NCBI RefSeq assembly: GCF_005869225.1
Contig: NZ_SWFP01000008.1
Location: 186,001 to 250,000, forward strand
Direction of reading: 5' to 3'
DNA: 64,000 nucleotides
Source: Dyadobacter bucti
GTDB taxonomy: Bacteria > Bacteroidota > Bacteroidia > Cytophagales > Spirosomataceae
A program made the translations under genes and the position numbers. The number at the start of each line of letters is the position of its first letter. Position 1 is the stretch's first letter. Shown here one piece after another: positions 33,525 through 41,850 of the stretch. The notes below the pieces were generated by a model. It saw nothing but the letters and a program-made list of their open reading frames with translations. It made no database searches and was not told the DNA's origin.

Positions 33525-34571
33525 TCAGATTTTAATAACTGCTTTGTTGATCAATTCGGGCCATTCGGCAAGCTCGGGGATACCCGGCTTGCGCTTGCCG
33601 AAAAACTGGTTGAACATCGTCCCGTCCTTATCGATGAGTTCAATTCCTGTAACGATGCCATCCTCTGTCGGCTTTCTGACTACCCAGGCCTCATCGATTG
33701 CATCCTCGCGCAAGTGGAGATTAAATTCCGGGTCCATAATATTCAGCCATGGCCCCATTACAAAGATTTTATTGACTGGCCCTGTGTGAATCTGAATGCA
33801 ATTGGGGTTAGATACAAATACCATGATGGGGATCTGCGTTTCAGAAGCAGCGTCAAAAACCGCTTTCATACTTTCCGGCTTAATCTGGTATGCATAACCA
33901 TCCGGTGCATTACGCAGCGCTTGCTTGCGGGATAGTTTGTATTTCCGCAGCAATGTAAAAAAGTCGTGTGTGTCCTTTAGTGCAAGCCATTCCGCCTGAA
34001 AAGCAGCTTTGTCAATGTCTGCATCAGCCTCCGGCTCAATATCTTTTGGTTCTTTCTCTTTTATAATAAGAGGTTGTTCCTGGTCGTCGGCCCTGTATTT
34101 CTCTACGATTGCATCATAAGCATCTTTGTTGCTTTTGTCCGTCAGATATATCTTATGTGCGGCTTCTCCGAAGCTATTGAAAAACTGCAGACTGAACCGA
34201 TCGTTTTCATGTACCGCAAAACCATATTTCCAGTCTCCCAAAAACAACCGGAGATCGATATCGGCACCTAGTACCAAGCCAACATGGTTATTGAATGATA
34301 TTTTTTCATAAACACCTTTCCGCTCGTGTACAACATGATCGTTGCGGGTAAGCGCCATCACATGGCCAAGTGAGCCAGCTTCTTTGATCAGTTCGCGAAA
34401 ATCCCCGGTCAGCAATGTAACATTCTCACCAATTCCAGTCGCGAGCAGTTCTGCTTCGGTAGTGTTCAGCTCCCTGGCTGCATCACGGATACGGGTTTTT
34501 GGATTGGCGACTTTAAAGGCAGCCCAAAGTTCTTTCAGCTCGGTTCTATCTACCTGCAGGATGGTTTTCAT
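33525..34571 (-). CDS. hmuS: Haemin-degrading factor, HmuS/HemS family
   Basis: A 348-residue cytoplasmic haem-binding protein. HemS/ChuS/HmuS proteins carry two similar halves; here they begin near VDRTELKELWAAFKV and KAAFQAEWLALKDTHDF. They receive haem from the ABC importer and store or break it down to free iron. The half-domain motif IRDAARELNTTEAELLATG is typical. The gene is the last of the operon, 7 bp after hmuV, and is followed by a terminator. Whether it degrades haem or only carries it cannot be read from sequence. Confidence 0.92.
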   Translation of the reverse strand: MKTILQVDRTELKELWAAFKVANPKTRIRDAARELNTTEAELLATGIGENVTLLTGDFRELIKEAGSLGHVMALTRNDHVVHERKGVYEKISFNNHVGLVLGADIDLRLFLGDWKYGFAVHENDRFSLQFFNSFGEAAHKIYLTDKSNKDAYDAIVEKYRADDQEQPLIIKEKEPKDIEPEADADIDKAAFQAEWLALKDTHDFFTLLRKYKLSRKQALRNAPDGYAYQIKPESMKAVFDAASETQIPIMVFVSNPNCIQIHTGPVNKIFVMGPWLNIMDPEFNLHLREDAIDEAWVVRKPTEDGIVTGIELIDKDGTMFNQFFGKRKPGIPELAEWPELINKAVIKI

Positions 34572-34578
34572 AGTGAAT

Positions 34579-35382
34579 TTATTTTTGATAATGAGATTCG
34601 GACATGATTGGCACGTCGGGGACGATGATCTGAAAACGTGTATTTTCAGGCTGGATAATCTGCACCGGCAACCCGAATGCGGTTTTAATATTCTCTTCCG
34701 TCAAAACTTCCCGGGCCGAACCGGAGGCGTAGCATTTTCCTTCTTTCAACATCAATACCTGGTCCGCATATTGCAATGCCTGGTTCAGGTCATGGATCAC
34801 AGCTACTATCGCAAAACCACGCCCTGTCATTTCCTTGGCCAGTTGAAACGTTTCATACTGATGCAGCAGGTCCATCCCGGTGGTAGGTTCGTCGAGCAAC
34901 AAAAGGCCGTTTTCGATCTCCCAGATTTGCGCCAATGCCCTTGCCAGCTGCACCCGCTGCTGTTCGCCTCCCGAGAGTGTAGGATAAAGTCGGTTTTTAA
35001 GATATCCTATACCTATTTTTTTAAGGCAAAAGTCTACAATCGCAAGATCCCGTTGCTCTGGCTGGGTCTCATAAAATGGATATCTTCCCATCAAAACAAT
35101 TTCCTGGACTGTAAATGACAATGAAATATTGTTTTGCTGGGCCAGAACTGCTCTTTTACGGGCAAGTTCTTTCAGTTTAAAACTATTCAGGTCCTTCCCG
35201 TGAAACAAAACAGACCCCTGCGACGCCGTGTATTCGGCCGATAGCAATTTGATAAGCGTTGATTTCCCTGCACCATTTGCACCGACAACAGCCCAAAACT
35301 GCCCGGGCAGAACCTTCAGGTTGATATCCTGCAAAAGTTTACGGCTCCTAACTTCATAACCGGCTTGTCTGGTCTCTATCAT
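34579..35382 (-). CDS. hmuV: Haemin ABC transporter ATPase HmuV
   Basis: A 267-residue ABC ATPase of the iron/haem/B12 type. It has Walker A GANGAGKST, signature LSGGEQQRVQLARAL and Walker B LLLLDEPTTGMD, then the H-loop His (AVIHDLNQAL). It energises haem import by the HmuU permease. The start MIETRQAG at 35382 overlaps the stop of hmuU by 4 bp (ATGA), indicating translational coupling. The open frame runs on upstream to 36219, but that part is antiparallel shadow of hmuU and is not coding. Confidence 0.94.
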   Translation of the reverse strand: MIETRQAGYEVRSRKLLQDINLKVLPGQFWAVVGANGAGKSTLIKLLSAEYTASQGSVLFHGKDLNSFKLKELARKRAVLAQQNNISLSFTVQEIVLMGRYPFYETQPEQRDLAIVDFCLKKIGIGYLKNRLYPTLSGGEQQRVQLARALAQIWEIENGLLLLDEPTTGMDLLHQYETFQLAKEMTGRGFAIVAVIHDLNQALQYADQVLMLKEGKCYASGSAREVLTEENIKTAFGLPVQIIQPENTRFQIIVPDVPIMSESHYQK

Positions 35383-36488
35383 ATTCTTTTTCGTTTTTGC
35401 TCCCAAAGAATATACAGAAAAAATGGTGTGCCGAACAAAGCAGTGAGAATCCCGATCGGCAGCTCTGATGGTGCGACAATTGTACGCGAAATTGTATCCG
35501 CCAGGGTCAGGATAATCGCTCCACCGATCGCTGAACCTACTAAAAGTGTGCGATGGTTCGGACCGAACAAAGTCCGGATAATGTGGGGCACGATCAAACC
35601 TACGAAACCGATCGTCCCGGCTACAGCCACTGAGGCACCAACCCCCAAAGTAGCCAATATAATTACCTGTTTTTTTAGGACGTTCATATTGACACCGAGG
35701 CTGGCAGCCTGGCTTTCCCCCAAAACAAGCAGATTGAGTGCTTTTGAAAGATATGGCATCAAGATCACCGAAATACCCACGAAAGGCGCCACCGCCATGA
35801 CCGATGTCCAGCTTGCGCCTCCAAGGCTTCCAAGGTTCCAGAATGTGATCGAGCGAAGCTGATCGTCTGTCGCCAGGTAGGTCATTAACCCCGTAATTGC
35901 ACCGACAAATGCATTGATCGCAATGCCGCAAAGCAGTATGGTGGTCACTCCGCCTTCGCCGGTTACTTTGGATAATTGATATACAATATAAGTAGTAAGC
36001 GCCGCACCTATAAATGAAACAAATGATATAGCATACGCTCCCGCCATTTCGTTCAGCATTCCGAAATATCTTGCATTGAGCATAATAACAAAAACCGCAA
36101 AAAGGGACGCACCGGATGATACGCCGATCAAAGTCGAGTCGGCCACCGGGTTCCGGAAAAGTCCCTGAAGTGAAGCGCCTGCAATGCCCAGGCCTGCGCC
36201 GACAAGTACCGCCAGGCATACCCTTGGCAGACGGATAATCCGGAAAACAATCGATTTCTGTTCTTCAACGTGAGCGTCTGTAATAATACCCAGCTGATTG
36301 AGAATAATATGGCCCAGCTCTGTGAGAGAAATGGATATGGCACCCGTACAGGCCGAAAAAATAACACACACCAGCAGCAGCAAGCTCAGTGTCCAAACCA
36401 TTTTCCCCATGGAAGAGGGTACATCAATCAGGTTTTGATTGCTATTTCCCCTGATCATCTGCGGTTCCTTGATCGTCTCAGCCAACAT
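35379..36488 (-). CDS. hmuU: Haemin ABC transporter permease HmuU
   Basis: A 369-residue FecCD/BtuC-family permease with about ten membrane helices. The typical RLPRVCLAVLVGAGLGIAGA phrase near the start, the GVSSGASLFAV motif and the GTIGFVGLIVPHIIR motif (the contact site for the ATPase) are present. It starts 6 bp after hmuT and overlaps hmuV. The first 25 residues are polar and somewhat longer than in many relatives; a later start cannot be excluded. Confidence 0.93.
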   Translation of the reverse strand: MLAETIKEPQMIRGNSNQNLIDVPSSMGKMVWTLSLLLLVCVIFSACTGAISISLTELGHIILNQLGIITDAHVEEQKSIVFRIIRLPRVCLAVLVGAGLGIAGASLQGLFRNPVADSTLIGVSSGASLFAVFVIMLNARYFGMLNEMAGAYAISFVSFIGAALTTYIVYQLSKVTGEGGVTTILLCGIAINAFVGAITGLMTYLATDDQLRSITFWNLGSLGGASWTSVMAVAPFVGISVILMPYLSKALNLLVLGESQAASLGVNMNVLKKQVIILATLGVGASVAVAGTIGFVGLIVPHIIRTLFGPNHRTLLVGSAIGGAIILTLADTISRTIVAPSELPIGILTALFGTPFFLYILWEQKRKRI

Positions 36489-36494
36489 TCGTTT

Positions 36495-37334
36495 TTATTT
36501 TACTTTTTGTGCCAATTCAAGAGCTGCTTTTCCAAGCCTGGGGCCGAAGCCGGTGAGCAATTGCCCGTCCATCGAAATCACTTTTTTATTCTTTCCTGCC
36601 TTGGTATTCGCAATTCCCGGCACTTTCAACAGTCCGTCCATTCCTTCCAGACTTTCCAGCCCGCTCGAAAACAAAACAAGTACATCCGGATTGGCAACAA
36701 TAAGGGATTCTGCTGTCAGCGGTTTGAATTCGGAGAATCCCGTCACCGCATTTTTATGTCCGGCCAACTCAAACATTTTGTCCAGCGATGTCCCTGTACC
36801 CGAGACCATCAGCGTGCCTGTTCCTCTTGCGTAAATAAAAAGGAGGTTTTTAGGACTGACAGGTTTTGGTATTTTAGTGAGATCTGTCTGTAAATTCTTA
36901 ACCATTTTCTCAGCCTGCGGTTTCGCGTCGAAGTATGCACCGACCTCCCTGATCAATTGTACAGCCCCGTCGCTTGAATACACATGCTTGAACTCCATTA
37001 CTTTTTTCCCACTGCTTTTGAGCTGCTTCACTACCGCAGGGGAAAGCATACTTTGATCTGTATAAATAATGACATCAGGGTTCAATGAGAGAATCCCTTC
37101 TGCGGCAATGCTTCTGTTGTGTCCTATTTTCGGGATTTTATCAAGAGATGCGGGATATGTACTCGTCACATCAACCCCCACCAACTGTTTTTCAAGGCCG
37201 AGCCCTACCAGGATTTCACTGAGTGTACCGTTTGCAGATACAATTCGTAAAGACTTGACTGCAAATACATTGACGTTAATTATGCACAGTAAGGAAAAGG
37301 TAAAAAGAATTCTGAAAAATTTAATAGTACGCAT
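36495..37334 (-). CDS. hmuT: Periplasmic haemin-binding protein HmuT
   Basis: A 279-residue substrate-binding protein with an N-terminal signal sequence (FFRILFTFSLLCIINVNVFA). It follows the helical-backbone (cluster A-II) fold: RIVSANGTLSEILVGLGLEKQLVGVD in the first lobe, GHNRSIAAEGILSLNPDVIIY, and a long linking helix. The family hands haem from the outer-membrane receptor to HmuUV. No lipobox Cys is present, so it is probably soluble in the periplasm. The TonB-dependent receptor (HmuR) and HmuY are not in the window. Confidence 0.9.
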   Translation of the reverse strand: MRTIKFFRILFTFSLLCIINVNVFAVKSLRIVSANGTLSEILVGLGLEKQLVGVDVTSTYPASLDKIPKIGHNRSIAAEGILSLNPDVIIYTDQSMLSPAVVKQLKSSGKKVMEFKHVYSSDGAVQLIREVGAYFDAKPQAEKMVKNLQTDLTKIPKPVSPKNLLFIYARGTGTLMVSGTGTSLDKMFELAGHKNAVTGFSEFKPLTAESLIVANPDVLVLFSSGLESLEGMDGLLKVPGIANTKAGKNKKVISMDGQLLTGFGPRLGKAALELAQKVK

Positions 37335-37339
37335 GCACG

Positions 37340-37687
37340 CTATTTTTTATAGGAAAATATTTTGTCTATTTCGAGCGCAAGCAGGGCTTCTTGAAAAAGG
37401 TTTTTTATTTCCTCCATCTCGCTGCTGTCGAAAGAGAGCATGAAATTGGGTATGGGGGAAAGCAGCAGGTGATTTTTCCCGTGTGGCAGCGGTTCTTCCA
37501 GCTTTTGAAAATAGCACTTATTGTAAAGCACGGAATGAAAACCCGTAAGCCCGTCTTCCGTGAAAATAAAAAGGGCATTGCCAAACACGAAATTGTAATG
37601 GTCGCAACAGGAACATTGCCCGATATAGCCGTTCTCAGACTGGCTCAGAATACGTAATGAATTGTAAGAATGCGGATCGTTGTGCAT
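37340..37687 (-). CDS. Small Cys-containing protein heading the haem operon
   Basis: A 115-residue soluble protein that I do not recognise with certainty. It has a CSCC motif near the N-terminus (GYIGQCSCCDHYNFVFGN), one more Cys, several His and aromatic residues, and an acidic helix near the end. There is no signal peptide or membrane helix. It is the first gene of the hmu operon, 5 bp before hmuT, and its predicted promoter overlaps a putative iron-type operator, so it should be made with the importer. Similar small proteins may sit beside hmu genes in relatives. A role in metal or haem handling, or in sensing, is inference only. The start is ATG 37687; an in-frame TTG at 37708 lies in the -7 element. 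Confidence 0.6.
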   Translation of the reverse strand: MHNDPHSYNSLRILSQSENGYIGQCSCCDHYNFVFGNALFIFTEDGLTGFHSVLYNKCYFQKLEEPLPHGKNHLLLSPIPNFMLSFDSSEMEEIKNLFQEALLALEIDKIFSYKK

Positions 37688-37705
37688 AAGTGTCTGTTGT
37701 TTGAG

Positions 37706-37713
37706 CAAATATA
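37706..37713 (-). promoter_or_regulatory. Putative -7 element of the haem operon
   Basis: Reads TATATTTG on the minus strand, a full TAnnTTTG match. The predicted leader is only about 12 nt. The -33 element is unclear: a TTG lies 16 bp away, inside the adjacent inverted repeat. Confidence 0.45.
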
Positions 37714-37721
37714 AATTATTT

Positions 37722-37740
37722 ATTTAGACCAAGTATAAAC
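37722..37740. promoter_or_regulatory. Possible iron-responsive operator
   Basis: ATTTAGAC-CAA-GTATAAAC is an imperfect inverted repeat (6 of 8 positions pair), just upstream of the haem operon -7 element. AT-rich TTTAGAC...TAAA sites like this would fit a Fur- or DtxR-type repressor. No regulator gene of that kind is in the window. Confidence 0.35.
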
Positions 37741-37877
37741 AATGATAAAAATTTACTTTTTCCGATTTCAGAATCCTGCCTTTAGGATTTTATTATTGTA
37801 TATTCAAAACTTGCACTATTTCTGCAAAACGCCCCCGGGTTTGTTCCGTCAGATTCCTAATCATTAATCTTATAAAA

Positions 37878-39149
37878 TTGAAAAAGTTATTTACAAACCT
37901 TACTTTCTGGGTTCTGACTGCTATTACCGGCGGCGCGCTGCTAGGCCACTACCAGCCGGATACTGCCGTGCAAATGGAATTTCTTGGGAAAGGATTTATC
38001 CAGATCGTTAAAATATTCATCAATCCGATCATTTTCCTGACCATTACCCTCGGTATTATCGGCATGGGCGACCTTAAAAAGGTTGGGAAAGTGGGCGCAA
38101 AGGCCTTGCTATATTTTGAAATTGTAACAACTCTGGCATTGGTGATCGGTGTGATCGTAGCCAATGTCATCCGTCCCGGCGACGGCGTTGTCACTACCAA
38201 TCTCCAGAAAGGCGACATATCGGTCTATGCCAGTAAGGTGCAGGAGTTTTCATGGCTCCAATTTTTCTTTGATAATGTTACGTTACAGGTTCTGCTGTTT
38301 TCTCTGATCCTGGGCACGGTTTTGAGCAAATATCAGGGTAAAGAGAAGGTAATTTACTGGCTCAATTATGCCTCAAAATATGTGTTCCGGGCGTTGCACC
38401 TGGTTATGATCTTCGCTCCAATCGGTGCGTTCGGTGGCATGGCCTACACCATCGGGAAGTACGGCATCGCAACCCTGCTTCCGCTTGCGAAGCTTATGGG
38501 TACAGTTTATGCTACCATGGGCGTTTTCATTTTCGGTATACTGGGCCTCATTCTTAAAAGCTATCAGATCAGTTTATGGTCATACCTCAAATATATCCGT
38601 GAAGACCTCCTGATCGTGCTCGGCACGTCTTCTTCGGAAGCCGCACTACCGTCCTTAATGGAAAAACTGGAACGCATGGGCTGCTCCAAACCGGTAGTTG
38701 GCCTTGTTGTACCCGCGGGATATTCTTTTAATCTGGACGGAACCACGATCTATCTTTCTATGGCGACGATCTTTCTTGCACAGGTTTTCAATGTACATCT
38801 CACCATCGGACAAATACTTTCGCTGATCGGAATATTGATGGTTACTTCAAAAGGCGCCGCGGGGGTAACGGGAAGTGGTTTTGTCGTGCTGGCTTCAACA
38901 CTGACGGCTATAAAGGTGATACCGGTTGAGGGGCTGGCCTTACTTCTGGGTGTCGACCGTTTTATGTCCGAAGCAAGGGCTATCACCAATTTTATCGGGA
39001 ATGGAGTAGCAACGATCTGGCTGGCCAATAACGAAAAAGAATTTGACCGCGATAAAATGAACTACGCTTTCGCCAACATAAAGGAATCTGAAAACATCGT
39101 TACTGATAATCTTAGTGATAAGACACTTCCACAGCAGATGAAGCGTTAG
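37878..39149 (+). CDS. Dicarboxylate/glutamate:cation symporter (DctA/GltP family)
   Basis: A 423-residue transporter of the DAACS family with eight membrane helices and two re-entrant loops. The hallmark segments are the Ser-rich loop SSSEAALPSLMEKLERMG, the unwound helix with VVPAGYSFNLDGTTIY, and GAAGVTGSGFVVLASTL. It takes up C4-dicarboxylates or acidic amino acids with protons or sodium; SSSEAALP is closer to DctA-like members. The start is probably TTG at 37878 (MKKLFTNLTFWVLT), because the next ATG would remove the first helix. It diverges from the haem operon across a shared 190-bp control region. Confidence 0.9.
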   Translation: MKKLFTNLTFWVLTAITGGALLGHYQPDTAVQMEFLGKGFIQIVKIFINPIIFLTITLGIIGMGDLKKVGKVGAKALLYFEIVTTLALVIGVIVANVIRPGDGVVTTNLQKGDISVYASKVQEFSWLQFFFDNVTLQVLLFSLILGTVLSKYQGKEKVIYWLNYASKYVFRALHLVMIFAPIGAFGGMAYTIGKYGIATLLPLAKLMGTVYATMGVFIFGILGLILKSYQISLWSYLKYIREDLLIVLGTSSSEAALPSLMEKLERMGCSKPVVGLVVPAGYSFNLDGTTIYLSMATIFLAQVFNVHLTIGQILSLIGILMVTSKGAAGVTGSGFVVLASTLTAIKVIPVEGLALLLGVDRFMSEARAITNFIGNGVATIWLANNEKEFDRDKMNYAFANIKESENIVTDNLSDKTLPQQMKR

Positions 39150-39197
39150 TTTCTGCAACATTTACTATCTTTATCTACTACGCTGAGAATTTTTACT

Positions 39198-39386
39198 ATG
39201 AATTATAAAGATTACATAGTTTCAGACCACCGGGTATTGCTGGGCAAACCCGTTATTAAGGGCACTCGATTGTCCGAAGAGATGATTTTACGGGAACTGG
39301 GCGAAGGTGCTACGACGGCTGATCTTATTGCAATGTATCCTCACCTTGACAAAGAGTCCATCCAGGCTGTGCTGCAATATTCGTAA
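39198..39386 (+). CDS. DUF433 family antitoxin-like protein
   Basis: A 62-residue protein of the DUF433 family (VapB45-like). The sequence starts YKDYIVSDHRVLLGKPVIKGTRL and has a helix-turn-helix-like core, with ATTADLIAMYPHLDKESIQAVLQY. DUF433 genes normally pair with a downstream PIN-like DUF5615 toxin. Here no intact toxin follows. The next 110 bp contain a short open stretch (about 39390-39480) that ends in FEEWLYAQIKSRPF, but it is not recognisable as a toxin. The gene is therefore an orphan or the remnant of a module. Confidence 0.75.
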   Translation: MNYKDYIVSDHRVLLGKPVIKGTRLSEEMILRELGEGATTADLIAMYPHLDKESIQAVLQYS

Positions 39387-39489
39387 TCTTCTTAATCCGA
39401 AATACTCCCTCGATTATTTTCACTGAACACGACGACTTCGAAGAGTGGTTGTACGCGCAAATCAAATCGCGGCCATTTTAGATAACCTC

Positions 39490-39521
39490 TTGTTCATTCT
39501 TCAATTTCAATCTTAACTTTG
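39490..39521 (+). promoter_or_regulatory. Putative promoter of the M3 peptidase gene
   Basis: TTG (39490-39492), a 21-bp spacer and TAACTTTG (39514-39521): a full consensus match. Transcription should start near 39528, so the ATG at 39549 is the start codon and the in-frame TTG at 39519 is part of the promoter. Confidence 0.65.
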
Positions 39522-39548
39522 AACATTATATATTTTAGTAAGGAAAAA

Positions 39549-41282
39549 ATGACAGATCAGGACACAATTGATATACCTCGCAGATCAGCCCGGCCATTTA
39601 TCGGGGAAGAATTTGATCTGAAAACATGGGGCGACGTTGAACCATTTTTTGAAAATCTTAAAAACCGCGAGATCAATTCCGCCTCGGAACTACGACAATG
39701 GTTCTCCGATCGCAGTGAAGTGGAATCCTATTTATCCGAAAATTTTGCCTGGCGTTACATCCGGCAGACTTGCGATACCGCCAATACCGGCCTGATCAAT
39801 GCTTTGCAGTTTTTCATCACCGAAATACAGCCCAAGCTCGCAGAATACGGAAATGCTCTTGATAAAAAAGTGGTTGACAGTCCATTTTTAAGCGAATTGA
39901 CTGAACCCGGCTTCGCAATCACGCTCAGGGGAATGAAAAAAGCCATCGAAATTTTCCGCGATGAGAACATCCCCGTGATAACCGAAATGCAAACCGAAGA
40001 ACGTCGCTACGGAGCTATTGCCGGCGCCATGACGGTTACATTGGACAACGAAGAAATGACTTTGCAAAAAGCCGCTGACCGTCTGCAGTCTACCGACCGG
40101 GAAATTCGGGAAGAAGCCTGGCGGGCCATAAGCGAGAGGCGTTACGAGGACCATGGGCTGTTGGACGAACTGTTGAACAGGTTAGTAAGCCTGAGGGACA
40201 AAGTTGGGAAAAATGCAGGTTTCGAAAACTACCGGGATTATATGTTTGCTGCCATGGGCCGCTTTGACTACACTCCCCAGGATTGTTTCAATTTCCATGA
40301 TTCTGTGAAAGAGGCCGTCGTGCCGCTGCTGAACGACATGGCAACCAACAGAAAGGAAGCTTTAAAAGTTAATGCGCTGCGCCCGTGGGACACAAAAGTC
40401 GATCCGAAAGGACTTGCGCCTCTGAAACCTTTTGAAACCGGGGAAGAATTGCTGGATAAAACAATCCGCTGTTTCTCCCGTCTTGACCCGTTTTTGGGCG
40501 ACTGCCTGCGGATCATGAAAACAATGAAACACCTTGACCTGGAATCGCGGAAAGGGAAAGCGCCAGGCGGGTACAACTATCCCCTGGACGAAATTGGCGT
40601 ACCGTTTATTTTCATGAACGCTACGTCGAACCTTCGCGATATGATCACGCTTCTGCACGAAGGCGGTCACGCGGTACATTCCCTGGTGACTCGCGATTTG
40701 GCTATCAATTCTTTCAAACATACGACGGCGGAAGTTGCAGAGCTGGCTTCTATGTCTATGGAACTGATCACGATGGACTTCTGGGATGAGTTTTTCGACA
40801 ATGAAGCTGATCTGAAACGGGCCAAAATTCAACATCTGGAATCCATCATTGAAACGTTGCCCTGGGTTGCTACGGTGGATAAATTCCAGCACTGGATGTA
40901 TGAAAACCCAGAGCACACAGCTGAGCAACGCACGGATGCGTGGGTCGGGATTTATGATCAATTTACGGATGATGTGATGGACTGGTCAGAGCTGGAAACT
41001 TTCAAAAAGTACCTCTGGCAGCGCCAGCTACATATTTACGAGGTACCCTTCTATTATATTGAGTATGGGATCGCACAGCTGGGAGCAATCGGCGTATGGA
41101 AAAATTACCGTCAGGATCGCGAAAAAGGCTTAAAAGGATATCTCGACGCATTAAAACTTGGGTATACTGCAACGATCGGCGAGATTTATCAGGCTGCGAA
41201 CATTCCGTTCGATTTTTCCAAAGATTATATCACCGAATTAATGCAGTTTGTGCGTACCGAACTGGAGCGGTTAAAAAAATAA
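39549..41282 (+). CDS. M3 family oligoendopeptidase (PepF type)
   Basis: A zinc metallopeptidase of about 577 residues that degrades short peptides in the cytoplasm. The zinc site is HEGGH (370-374), followed about 25 residues later by the third ligand region (FKHTTAEVAELASMSMEL). There is no signal peptide. It matches the oligoendopeptidase F group rather than Dcp or thimet oligopeptidase in length and motif. It stands alone with a clear promoter. Confidence 0.92.
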   Translation: MTDQDTIDIPRRSARPFIGEEFDLKTWGDVEPFFENLKNREINSASELRQWFSDRSEVESYLSENFAWRYIRQTCDTANTGLINALQFFITEIQPKLAEYGNALDKKVVDSPFLSELTEPGFAITLRGMKKAIEIFRDENIPVITEMQTEERRYGAIAGAMTVTLDNEEMTLQKAADRLQSTDREIREEAWRAISERRYEDHGLLDELLNRLVSLRDKVGKNAGFENYRDYMFAAMGRFDYTPQDCFNFHDSVKEAVVPLLNDMATNRKEALKVNALRPWDTKVDPKGLAPLKPFETGEELLDKTIRCFSRLDPFLGDCLRIMKTMKHLDLESRKGKAPGGYNYPLDEIGVPFIFMNATSNLRDMITLLHEGGHAVHSLVTRDLAINSFKHTTAEVAELASMSMELITMDFWDEFFDNEADLKRAKIQHLESIIETLPWVATVDKFQHWMYENPEHTAEQRTDAWVGIYDQFTDDVMDWSELETFKKYLWQRQLHIYEVPFYYIEYGIAQLGAIGVWKNYRQDREKGLKGYLDALKLGYTATIGEIYQAANIPFDFSKDYITELMQFVRTELERLKK

Positions 41283-41301
41283 CATTTCATTTCTCCGCGA
41301 T

Positions 41302-41332
41302 TTGGTGGTTATAAAAATGGCGGTTATTTTTG
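41302..41332 (+). promoter_or_regulatory. Putative promoter of the small lipoprotein gene
   Basis: TTG (41302-41304), a 20-bp spacer and TATTTTTG (41325-41332), a full consensus match, 28 bp before the start codon. Confidence 0.6.
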
Positions 41333-41359
41333 CGTGTATTACTATGAACTGTCAAAGAA

Positions 41360-41611
41360 ATGAAATTCAATAAAATAGTTGCGTTTGTTGCATGTCTGGC
41401 ATTGCTTTCTTCCTGCGATTACCAAAAATATAATCACAAGGAGCAGAAAGACCTGAATCTTGGGAATGAATATGTTTATGGAGTAAGCCCGGATTCATTG
41501 CCACGCCAGATGGCCAACAAGTATGAGGCCAAACCGGAACTTGACGCACGTGTAAACGATATCCGTGAAAAATTGTACGGTGGCATCACAAGCGCAGTGG
41601 TAAAGGAATAG
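41360..41611 (+). CDS. Small lipoprotein of unknown function
   Basis: An 83-residue protein. Residues 1-19 form a lipoprotein signal (KIVAFVACLALLSSC) with Cys at the lipobox. The mature part is short, polar and rich in Lys, Asp, Asn and Tyr (DYQKYNHKEQKDLNLG), with the phrase SPDSLPRQMANKYEAKPEL and a helix at the end. I recognise no domain. Strong promoter and terminator flank it, so it is probably an abundant single-gene transcript. Confidence 0.7.
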   Translation: MKFNKIVAFVACLALLSSCDYQKYNHKEQKDLNLGNEYVYGVSPDSLPRQMANKYEAKPELDARVNDIREKLYGGITSAVVKE

Positions 41612-41635
41612 CAACTTTTTATTTGCCTATAACAG

Positions 41636-41668
41636 AGATATCCCCAAATCCGGGGATATCTTTTTTTT
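41636..41668 (+). terminator. Terminator after the small lipoprotein gene
   Basis: AGATATCCCC (41636-41645) pairs perfectly with GGGGATATCT (41652-41661), with a 6-nt loop and eight T. Confidence 0.88.
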
Positions 41669-41850
41669 GACCTTATTTTTTAACGATTGAATAATTTCAA
41701 TATATGTCCCGCACGTAATTCGTTTTACCAGGCCTCCTCAGAATAACTGAAGTTGTGACAATTGAACATTTTTAATTTACTTTACACATTAAGGACAAAC
41801 AGGATTTGTATTTTTTCGGAAAACGAAAGACAATTAAAAATACACAAAAC

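Noticed and set aside
35383..36219. N-terminal extension of the HmuV frame (to 546 residues)
   Set aside because: This part overlaps hmuU in another frame and is rich in Arg, Gly and Cys without motifs. The true start MIETRQAG at 35382 overlaps the hmuU stop.
37043..37054. AAAGCATACTTT inside hmuT, resembling half of the fad palindrome
   Set aside because: Only the GCATAC half is present, it lies within a coding region, and hmuT has no link to fatty acid degradation.
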